The translations under genes and the position numbers were made by a program. Positions 1-5,041 of a stretch of DNA of 5,041 bases are shown here, piece after piece. How positions within the stretch are numbered: position 1 is the stretch's first letter; every line of letters begins with the position of its first letter. The notes beneath the pieces are model-generated. The model was not told the DNA's origin, searched no databases, and was given only the letters and a program-made list of their open reading frames with translations. Source of the stretch: UBA2128 sp964534955 (GTDB lineage Bacteria > Fidelibacterota > Marinisomatia > Marinisomatales > UBA2128); contig CAZHRR010000157.1 in the NCBI GenBank assembly GCA_964534955.1, positions 1 to 5,041 on the forward strand, in the 5' to 3' direction.

Positions 1-68
1 CCTGCGGGGATTTAGCGTGTTCATTTTGCGAAGCATCCTGTGGAATGGACTCGCAGCTTTCTATCTTA

Positions 69-140
69 CTCCCCTACTCCCTGACTCCCCAGCTCCCTTT
101 CTTCAAAGCTCCCCATCTCACAAGCTCCCTTTATCCCCTC
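69..140. repeat. Degenerate 8-bp pyrimidine-rich tandem repeat
   Basis: Units starting every 8 bases at 69, 77, 85, 93, 109 and 125 all begin with CTCCC. The in-phase positions 101 (CTTCA), 117 (CTCAC) and 133 (ATCCC) are diverged copies. The last three bases of each unit vary. The exact 8-base phase held over about nine units shows a decayed tandem array rather than simple pyrimidine richness. The complementary strand reads as repeated GGGAG blocks. The array ends about 75 bp before the glcD start. Its function is unknown; it is intergenic and could be a neutral remnant of slippage or a structural or regulatory element. Confidence 0.75.
71..97 (-). other. Potential G-quadruplex motif on the minus strand
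   Basis: Within the octamer array the plus strand has C-runs at 71-74, 79-81, 87-90 and 95-97, separated by 4, 5 and 4 bases. The minus strand therefore fits the usual four-G-run pattern (runs of at least three G, loops of at most seven bases). It would lie on the template strand for any transcript entering glcD from upstream. This is pattern matching only; actual folding is not shown, and the motif may simply be a by-product of the repeat. Confidence 0.45.
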
Positions 141-216
141 CTCAAACGCTCTTTCAGATTGTACACCGCCGTCAGCAATGGTATTTTCCATGTAAGAAAC
201 TTCCCCATCAAACGTT

Positions 217-1662
217 ATGACAAAGTTTTCCGATAACAAATTGATCAGAGATTTAACAAATCTACTTAGTTCTGACCGTGTACTGTCAGATCCCGCTGAC
301 CTGATTGTGTACGAGTGCGATGGTCTTGTTCTAAACAAGCAGATGCCGGACGCTGTAGTTCTCCCTGAAACGACTGAAGAAGTCGAAGAAATTGTGAGGA
401 TCTGCAATTATCACGAGGTACCGTTTCTCGCCCGGGGAGCCGGCACCGGTTTAAGCGGCGGAGCAGTAGCTCAGGACGGCGGCGTTATTCTGCAGATGTC
501 GCGGATGAATCAAATTCTCGAGATTGATTACGATGATGAGATAGCTATCGTCCAACCCGGTGTCGTCAACCTTCATCTTTCCGATCAAACTACAGAAGCG
601 GGTTACCACTTTGCTCCTGACCCATCGAGTCAGAAAGCATCCACAATCGGCGGCAACGTGGCCGAAAATGCCGGTGGGCCACACACACTGAAGTATGGTG
701 TTACGACAGATCATGTTCTGGGATTAACAGCAGTTCTGCCGGACGGTAGCGTGGAAACCTTTGGTGGAAGGTGTGAAGATATCCCTGGCTACGATCTGGT
801 AGGGCTGATAGTGGGTTCAGAGGGAACAGTGGGAATCATCACAGAAATCATCGTAAAACTGACGAGAAATCCCAAGATGGTGAAGACGTTTCTCGCCGTA
901 TACGATTCCATCGAAACCGCAAGCCAGACCATCACCCTGATTATCGCAGCGGGCATTATCCCTGCAGCGCTGGAGCTCATTGACAGTCTCGTCATCGAGG
1001 CGGTGGAGAGCCACATGAAACTCGGCTTTCCCACTAATGCGGAGGCAGTGCTGCTCATCGAGATTGACGGCGCTCCGCAAATGTTAGTCGGTGAAGCTGA
1101 ACGGATCGAAGAGATCTGCCGAGAGAGCGGTGTCCGGGAGTTCCGACAGGCGCAGGATGAGCAGGAACGTCAAAACCTGTGGCGGGGACGGAAGGAAGCA
1201 GTTGGCGCCCTGGGGAAAATCACCCCGGCATTTTACACCAATGATGGCGTCGTGCCGCGGTCGAAACTCCCCGAAATCGTCCGGCAGGATATCGAAATCG
1301 GTAAAAAACACGGTCTGCGCATTGCGCACCTCTGCCACGCCGGCGATGGTAACATCCACCCTATCATCCTGTACAACCCAGAGGATGAGCAGGAAGTAAA
1401 AGCGGCGTTGACAGTTTCGGAGGAGATCCTGCAGGCATGTATCGAACTTGGCGGCTCCCTCACCGGCGAACACGGCATCGGTGCAGAGAAGCGGGAAATA
1501 ATTTCCCTCATGTTCTCTAAAGACGACCAGAAACAGATGAAGCGAGTCAGAACTGTCTTCAATCCGTATGATCTCCTTAATCCCGGGAAAATTTTTCCCA
1601 CCGGTGCCCTGTGCGGCGAGGCAAAAGTGCACAAGACTGTCAGCCGAGGAGGATGGCTGTGA
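217..1662 (+). CDS. glcD: Glycolate oxidase FAD-linked large subunit GlcD
   Basis: This 481-residue protein has the full layout of the GlcD / D-lactate dehydrogenase flavoprotein family. The N-terminal FAD-binding domain (about 40-220) contains the P-loop-like RGAGTGLSGG at 73-82 and the segment with GGNVAENAGG and KYG further on. The C-terminal FAD-oxidase domain has HAGDGNIH at 374-381, GEHGIG at 417-422 and a closing NPGKIFP. In the known complex it oxidises glycolate to glyoxylate, passing electrons to GlcE/GlcF and the quinone pool at the inner membrane. E. coli GlcD has about 499 residues, so this one is full length. The start is well fixed: an in-frame TAA at 193-195 precedes it, with no other start codon between. 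No Shine-Dalgarno sequence is visible, unlike its two partners. The stop overlaps the glcE start by 4 bp. The same architecture occurs in D-lactate dehydrogenases, so substrate is inferred from the glcDEF context. Confidence 0.93.
   Translation: MTKFSDNKLIRDLTNLLSSDRVLSDPADLIVYECDGLVLNKQMPDAVVLPETTEEVEEIVRICNYHEVPFLARGAGTGLSGGAVAQDGGVILQMSRMNQILEIDYDDEIAIVQPGVVNLHLSDQTTEAGYHFAPDPSSQKASTIGGNVAENAGGPHTLKYGVTTDHVLGLTAVLPDGSVETFGGRCEDIPGYDLVGLIVGSEGTVGIITEIIVKLTRNPKMVKTFLAVYDSIETASQTITLIIAAGIIPAALELIDSLVIEAVESHMKLGFPTNAEAVLLIEIDGAPQMLVGEAERIEEICRESGVREFRQAQDEQERQNLWRGRKEAVGALGKITPAFYTNDGVVPRSKLPEIVRQDIEIGKKHGLRIAHLCHAGDGNIHPIILYNPEDEQEVKAALTVSEEILQACIELGGSLTGEHGIGAEKREIISLMFSKDDQKQMKRVRTVFNPYDLLNPGKIFPTGALCGEAKVHKTVSRGGWL
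1647..1652 (+). promoter_or_regulatory. Shine-Dalgarno site that decides the glcE start
   Basis: A perfect AGGAGG lies six bases upstream of the GTG at 1659. The in-frame ATG at 1653 abuts this site with no spacer and the ATG at 1611 lies upstream of it, so the GTG is the best-supported start. The site sits inside the last codons of glcD, as expected for translational coupling. Confidence 0.85.
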
Positions 1663-2831
1663 CCTATCCGGAAAAACTGGAAAACGCTCTTCTTTCTGTC
1701 CTCAGCTCTGAGGAGATTCAGTCTGCGACTTCTGGGATTCCGGCAAGATACACTACTTTTCCACGCAGTAGAGAACAGATTTGCGAACTGGTAAAACTTG
1801 CTGCAGCAGATGGATTTACTCTTCTCCCTGTAGGCAGCGGAAGTAGTATGGGTAAGGTTGGCAAATACGACGTTGCCGTATCTACTTCTCATCTGGGTGA
1901 GCAGATGGAACACTTTCCACCCGATATGGTCGCTACAATCCCTGCCGGAGCTACGTTTACTGCCATGCAGTACTCCCTGCAGAAACACAGGCAGAGAATC
2001 GCGCTGGATCCACCGAGTGATAACGGCTCTACTTTGGGTGGGATTATCAGTACTAACGCCTGGGGGCTCCTTCGCCACCGCTACGGCACAGCCAAAAACT
2101 CTATCCTCGCCACAACAATCGTTAACGGCGAGGGTAATATAGTAAAAGCAGGCGCCAAAGTAGTGAAGAACGTCAGCGGTTACGACCTCAATAAACTCTA
2201 CATCGGCGCCCGGGGGAGTCTCGGTATCCTGCTGGATGTCACCTTCCGACTGCATCCTTTACCGGATAGAGTACAGACGTGCTCAATTTCCTGCGATTCT
2301 CTTTATGATGTTCTCACCGCCGCAACCGCATGCAGCCGGTTGCCGCTGAATGTGGAGACAGTGGAACTGACCAACAGCCCCAATTGGGAGGTTTCAGTGA
2401 CGATTGCTGGGAACAGCGATGCACGAAATATTATCGAGGAAACTGTGGCTGGAAATGTCAAGTGGAACGGTGAATCAGGACAGTCAGTAAAGGAAGCAAC
2501 ATTCGGTTTATATGGTGTTAATATTTCATTACCAAAGTCTCAGCTAAAGTCATTCTTGAAGTCTGTCAGCAATTTAGATGGTCTCATACTCTGGTCTCTT
2601 CCGGATGCAGGTGTCTGTCGCCTCAGTATCGACAGTGCAGAACAGTTAACAAAAATCGCAGATTCGGTGGAATCGAGCGGCGGTTTTATGGAAGTAGAAC
2701 GTCAACCTGCAGATTCTGACCTTCCCTGCTGGCCTATCGCTCCGCCGGGACTGGCATGGATGCGCAAGATAAAATCAGCCTTGGATCCACACGGTATTTT
2801 CGCTCCGAACATTCTGGGAGAAGGACTTTGA
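1659..2831 (+). CDS. glcE: Glycolate oxidase FAD-binding subunit GlcE
   Basis: This 390-residue protein (GTG start) is the second, smaller flavin-type subunit of the GlcDEF complex. It carries one FAD-binding domain (about 30-205): FPRSREQICELV near 34-45, the Gly-rich PVGSGSSMG at 57-65, DPPSDNGSTLGG further on, and the family-typical block with VVKNVSGYDLNKLYIG at about 168-183. The C-terminus keeps the expected MRKIKSALDPHGIFAPN signature. It lacks the second FAD-oxidase domain of GlcD, as usual for GlcE. E. coli GlcE is about 350 residues; the extra length appears to lie mainly in the divergent C-terminal half (about 210-350). Its GTG overlaps the glcD stop as GTGA, and its stop overlaps the glcF start as TGATG, so it is translated as part of a tightly coupled operon. 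The frame is open upstream to an ATG at 1611, which would add 16 residues inside glcD and is less likely. Confidence 0.92.
   Translation: MTYPEKLENALLSVLSSEEIQSATSGIPARYTTFPRSREQICELVKLAAADGFTLLPVGSGSSMGKVGKYDVAVSTSHLGEQMEHFPPDMVATIPAGATFTAMQYSLQKHRQRIALDPPSDNGSTLGGIISTNAWGLLRHRYGTAKNSILATTIVNGEGNIVKAGAKVVKNVSGYDLNKLYIGARGSLGILLDVTFRLHPLPDRVQTCSISCDSLYDVLTAATACSRLPLNVETVELTNSPNWEVSVTIAGNSDARNIIEETVAGNVKWNGESGQSVKEATFGLYGVNISLPKSQLKSFLKSVSNLDGLILWSLPDAGVCRLSIDSAEQLTKIADSVESSGGFMEVERQPADSDLPCWPIAPPGLAWMRKIKSALDPHGIFAPNILGEGL
2821..2825 (+). promoter_or_regulatory. Ribosome binding site for glcF
   Basis: AAGGA lies five bases before the ATG at 2831, with a further GGGAG at 2816-2820. It lies within the 3' end of glcE and supports this start over the in-frame ATG at 2756, 25 codons earlier and buried in glcE. 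The ATG at 2837 is a possible alternative two codons later. Confidence 0.7.
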
Positions 2832-4123
2832 TGTCGATGTTGTCCGAAATACAAACAGCGTTCGTTGGCAAAAACAAGGACCTCCTGCAGGAGTGCATCC
2901 ACTGTGGATTCTGTCTCCCGGCCTGTCCGACGTACACTCTGAGTGGTAATGAAGCTGACTCCCCCCGCGGACGCCTCTATTTGATAGACGCACTCTCCCG
3001 TGGAAGATTGGACGCCTCAGAAATGCTGCGCCACCATCTCGACCTCTGCCTCATCTGCCGGGCTTGCGAGACTGCCTGCCCATCGGGTGTTGAGTTCGGA
3101 TCGCTCATGGAAATCGCTCGAGATGCACTGCTTCCGTCGAAAAAGGAACGGCATCCGGCACTCATCTTTCTCGAGAAGGCAGTCACTTCCCACCGGCGGC
3201 TCTCCCGGATGAGCAAACTTGGACGGCTCTACCAGAAATCGGGGCTCCACTGGCTCACTACGCACACCTCCCTGCAGTATCTGGTTCCTGCTTCAAAGCG
3301 CTCCGGCAATGAATCTCTGCCAACAATTCCAAAAAAACGATTCGGGAAAGAGGAGAGACAAATCTTCCCTGCCCGTAATGAAAAACGCGGAACCGTCGCT
3401 CTCTTCACCGGATGCATCATGGATCACCTCTTCCCTCACGTCCACGAAGCTACGGTACGCATCCTCACATGGAACGCTTATGAGGTGATCGTCCCGGGAA
3501 AGCAGTCGTGCTGCGGTGCCCTCCACGCTCACTCTGGAGATACCGCTACAGCTGACACACTGGCCCGGAAGCAGCTTCAGCTCTTCGGAGAGATCGAGGC
3601 AGACGCCATAATAGTAAACGCTGTCGGTTGCAGTGCCCAGCTGAAGGAATACGGCCGTTTCCCCTCCAGGGATAGACAAGCCCTCGCCGCAGCACTCAAA
3701 GTGCGGGATCTGACCGAATTTCTCGCCTCTATTGATATTCTGCCTCCGAAGGGAAACCTTAAGATGCGAGTGGTCTATGACGATCCGTGCCATTTGCTCC
3801 ACGCTCAAGGGATTTCCTCTGAGCCGCGGAAACTCATCTCCGCAATTCCCGGAATCACGCTCCTGCCGCTGCCGGAGTCGGACTTCTGCTGTGGTAGCGC
3901 TGGAAGCTACAGTCTAACGGAAAGCGAAATGTCGAATGCTATTCTGGAACGGAAGATGGAGCACATTTCAGCCACAGGAGCCGATGCAGTTATTACTGCT
4001 AATCCCGGCTGTCAAATCCAGCTTGCCTGGGGAGTGAGACAGAAAAACATGAATATCCCAGTATTACATATTGCTGAGCTGCTGGACAGGGCTTACAGGT
4101 TACAGTCTAACTATGTGTTATGA
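2831..4123 (+). CDS. glcF: Glycolate oxidase iron-sulfur subunit GlcF
   Basis: This 430-residue protein has the expected order of a GlcF/GlpC-type electron-transfer subunit. Two ferredoxin-like 4Fe-4S motifs of the form CxxCxxCxxxCP lie at Cys 22/25/28/32 and Cys 73/76/79/83. Two cysteine-rich CCG domains follow: the first around Cys195, CCG at 227-229 and Cys267; the second around Cys320 (DPCH), CCG at 353-355 and Cys394 (NPGCQ). These domains are known to bind iron-sulfur centres in the heterodisulfide-reductase/GlpC group. The role is to carry electrons from the GlcD/GlcE flavins to membrane quinone. No membrane segment is evident, so membrane association would be peripheral. E. coli GlcF has about 407 residues; the extra length may lie in the variable linker at about 100-187. 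The start overlaps the glcE stop by one base. All core cysteines are present, so the subunit looks functional. Confidence 0.93.
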   Translation: MSMLSEIQTAFVGKNKDLLQECIHCGFCLPACPTYTLSGNEADSPRGRLYLIDALSRGRLDASEMLRHHLDLCLICRACETACPSGVEFGSLMEIARDALLPSKKERHPALIFLEKAVTSHRRLSRMSKLGRLYQKSGLHWLTTHTSLQYLVPASKRSGNESLPTIPKKRFGKEERQIFPARNEKRGTVALFTGCIMDHLFPHVHEATVRILTWNAYEVIVPGKQSCCGALHAHSGDTATADTLARKQLQLFGEIEADAIIVNAVGCSAQLKEYGRFPSRDRQALAAALKVRDLTEFLASIDILPPKGNLKMRVVYDDPCHLLHAQGISSEPRKLISAIPGITLLPLPESDFCCGSAGSYSLTESEMSNAILERKMEHISATGADAVITANPGCQIQLAWGVRQKNMNIPVLHIAELLDRAYRLQSNYVL

Positions 4124-4291
4124 TTCAGGTCACGTAAATTCAAACTCTGACTGTTGGAAAAAGTAGGAATTACCTGTAGATTGTAATCATGGAGATGTTT
4201 GTGATAACATGAGCTTTAATCTTTTTTTCATCCAGTTGTCCAAAAGACAATTCAAAGTTCCTTTCCACTTTCAAAACAAGTGAGGTCCACC
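4124..4291. other. Intergenic gap between glcF and the exported-protein gene
   Basis: This AT-rich stretch holds no gene. A short hairpin can be drawn at 4234-4252 (7-bp stem with one G-U pair, loop CAAAA), and a run of seven T lies at 4222-4228. The T-run precedes the hairpin instead of following it, so the pair does not form a plus-strand intrinsic terminator. A 5-bp stem at 4195-4210 before the T-run is too weak and too distant. A TTTAAT at 4215-4220 resembles a -10 box, but no -35 partner sits at proper spacing. The size of the gap and the separate ribosome binding site downstream suggest an independent transcription unit. Confidence 0.5.
4282..4286 (+). promoter_or_regulatory. Ribosome binding site for the exported-protein gene
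   Basis: GAGGT lies five bases before the ATG at 4292, a good match to the anti-Shine-Dalgarno sequence. Together with the signal peptide that begins right at this ATG, it fixes the start of the downstream gene. Confidence 0.7.
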
Positions 4292-5041
4292 ATGAAAAAA
4301 ACACTACTCTTCATCAGTTTCACAATGATCGCTACCTTTCTATTAGCATCTGATAAAGAAGCAGCAATTCTTCCAAAACCGATCGATACTGCCGATGAAA
4401 CGGTCAGCAAACTTCTGCCCGCTTCCTCCTTCGATCCGGCTGCTATCCAATCTGAACGGCTGGAGAAAGAGCGACTTACTCATAAGGCGCAGCGGATAAT
4501 AGCCCGGAGGCATCAGCAGAATAAACCCAATTCCAGAGCTTTCATTGATGCACCTGCACAGATGAGGATGATGAACTCAGACGGCTGGCAGCTCAAGACA
4601 GCTCCGTCATTCCTCTCACCGGGGATGCCGCCACTACCGGGTGGATTCAGTCGTGATGCAATCCAAGTTCTGCTTAATGATTCAACTTCCACCACCATCA
4701 CACCTCTCGACTCTATTGACATCACAATCATCTTCTCTGACGGCGACACCACCGCCCAGATCGGGTTCTTTTTAGATGAAGGTGATGGGGTGTTCGACCC
4801 TGAAACAGATTTCGATCTCGTCGGTATTGAGGGCGATGAAGAAGAATTTTATGTAACGGATAACGATGAAGACGATGAGAATCCTGACGAGGGCATTTGG
4901 GAGATAACTATTTTCCCGCAGGATGATGATTTTCTGTTCTTCGGGATGGAAGGAGCCACAGTCTTTATGACCGCCACCGACGGTGGAGGTTCTGCGACTG
5001 CCACCCTCTTTGTGGAGGGGATCGAATCTGACTTTTCCGTA
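4292..5041 (+). CDS. Exported acidic protein of unknown function (3' truncated by window edge)
   Basis: The frame is open for 250 codons to the last base with no stop, so the C-terminus is missing. I do not recognise the family. Residues 1-20 form a Sec signal peptide: Lys2-Lys3, a hydrophobic core (about 4-18), then Ala19-Ser20 before a charged Asp21; there is no lipobox cysteine. Residues 51-80 are rich in Arg, Lys, Glu and Gln and look helical. Residues 100-120 are Pro/Gly-rich. From about 122 the pattern alternates hydrophobic and polar residues, like an Ig-type beta domain. Residues 160-200 are extremely acidic (20 Asp/Glu in 41), including DNDEDDENPDEG at 190-201, which suggests calcium binding without being an exact EF-hand or dockerin loop. 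The segment around 225-245 resembles the end of a beta-sandwich. It is probably periplasmic, surface-bound or secreted. It has its own ribosome binding site and no evident link to glcDEF. Confidence 0.8.
   Translation, partial: MKKTLLFISFTMIATFLLASDKEAAILPKPIDTADETVSKLLPASSFDPAAIQSERLEKERLTHKAQRIIARRHQQNKPNSRAFIDAPAQMRMMNSDGWQLKTAPSFLSPGMPPLPGGFSRDAIQVLLNDSTSTTITPLDSIDITIIFSDGDTTAQIGFFLDEGDGVFDPETDFDLVGIEGDEEEFYVTDNDEDDENPDEGIWEITIFPQDDDFLFFGMEGATVFMTATDGGGSATATLFVEGIESDFSV

Larger units (their letters stand above)
1..216. other. Non-coding region upstream of glcD
   Basis: No convincing gene is visible in any frame. Two plus-strand frames stay open through most of the region, but their translations are dominated by Pro, Ser and Leu because they read through the pyrimidine-rich repeat, and neither has a recognisable motif or a ribosome binding site. 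One frame stops at 13-15. A 25-codon minus-strand frame (131-208) is also present without support. A very weak sigma70-like pair can be drawn (TTGTAC at 159-164, TATTTT at 182-187, 17-bp spacer), matching the consensus at only 3/6 and 4/6 positions, so I do not call it as a promoter. If the operon has its own promoter, it should lie here or further upstream. Confidence 0.6.

Noticed and set aside
159..187. TTGTAC and TATTTT with a 17-bp spacer as a glcD promoter
   Set aside because: They match the consensus at only 3 of 6 and 4 of 6 positions, which is expected by chance in sequence of this length.
131..208. A 25-codon minus-strand frame whose translation ends in a natural-looking YNLKERLRRG
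   Set aside because: It is preceded directly by an in-frame stop, has no ribosome binding site or recognisable family, and is too short to support. It could be a decayed gene end, but nothing else in the region supports that.
45..236. Plus-strand frames of 63-67 codons across the upstream region
   Set aside because: They read through the pyrimidine-rich repeat, giving Pro/Ser/Leu-rich low-complexity translations. One runs into glcD in a different frame, and neither has a ribosome binding site.
1084..1632. A 182-codon minus-strand open frame inside glcD
   Set aside because: It is antisense to the conserved C-terminal FAD-oxidase domain and has no motif of its own; it is a codon-usage shadow.
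1233..2255. A 340-codon open frame on the minus strand spanning the glcD-glcE junction
   Set aside because: It is wholly antisense to two genes with unmistakable family motifs, and its translation is rich in Cys, Ser and Arg with no recognisable domain. It is a shadow of the coding frames.
4222..4252. T-run and hairpin after glcF as a rho-independent terminator
   Set aside because: The T-run lies 5' of the hairpin on the plus strand, the stem is short and AT-rich with a G-U pair, and the reverse strand gives no suitable U-tract either.
4286..4294. A eukaryote-like CCACC before the ATG of the exported protein
   Set aside because: This is coincidental: a GAGGT ribosome binding site at proper spacing and a bacterial signal peptide show ordinary bacterial initiation.
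4513..4752. A 79-codon minus-strand open frame opposite the exported-protein gene
   Set aside because: The opposite strand has a long open frame with a signal peptide and ribosome binding site; the minus frame shows no motif or start signal.

Overview
The window holds a complete three-gene operon for a membrane-associated 2-hydroxyacid oxidoreductase, glcD-glcE-glcF (217-4123, all on +). After a short AT-rich gap comes the 5' part of a gene for an exported acidic protein (4292 to the window edge, no stop reached). The base composition is near 50% GC by eye. Strong Shine-Dalgarno sites, tight stop/start overlaps and a Sec-type signal peptide indicate a bacterium, probably Gram-negative. The style of the exported protein (beta-rich, very Asp/Glu-rich, Ig-like appearance) recalls secreted proteins of the Bacteroidetes/Chlorobi/Marinimicrobia assemblage, but that placement is only an impression.

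Layout. Bases 1-216 carry no convincing gene. They contain a degenerate 8-bp pyrimidine-rich tandem repeat (about 69-140, phase kept throughout) whose complementary strand also fits a G-quadruplex pattern (71-97). glcD (217-1662) encodes the large FAD-binding subunit and has no visible Shine-Dalgarno site; its start is nevertheless fixed by an in-frame stop 24 bp upstream. glcE (1659-2831) starts at a GTG inside a 4-bp GTGA overlap with glcD, behind a full AGGAGG; this is a better start than the upstream ATGs of the longer open frame. glcF (2831-4123) starts in a TGATG overlap and encodes the iron-sulfur subunit with two 4Fe-4S motifs and two cysteine-rich CCG domains. Bases 4124-4291 are a gap with a weak hairpin and a T-run but no clear terminator.

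How the genes work together. In the known GlcDEF complex the flavin subunits oxidise glycolate (and often D-lactate) at FAD, and GlcF passes the electrons through its iron-sulfur clusters towards the quinone pool. The three cistrons overlap by 1-4 bp, so they are almost certainly co-transcribed and translationally coupled. No regulator, permease, malate synthase or glyoxylate-processing gene lies in the window, so the in vivo substrate (glycolate or D-lactate) cannot be settled here. The exported-protein gene has its own leader and ribosome binding site and no evident functional tie to the operon. Nothing here amounts to a clearly new system; the most unusual points are the upstream repeat and the unrecognised exported protein.
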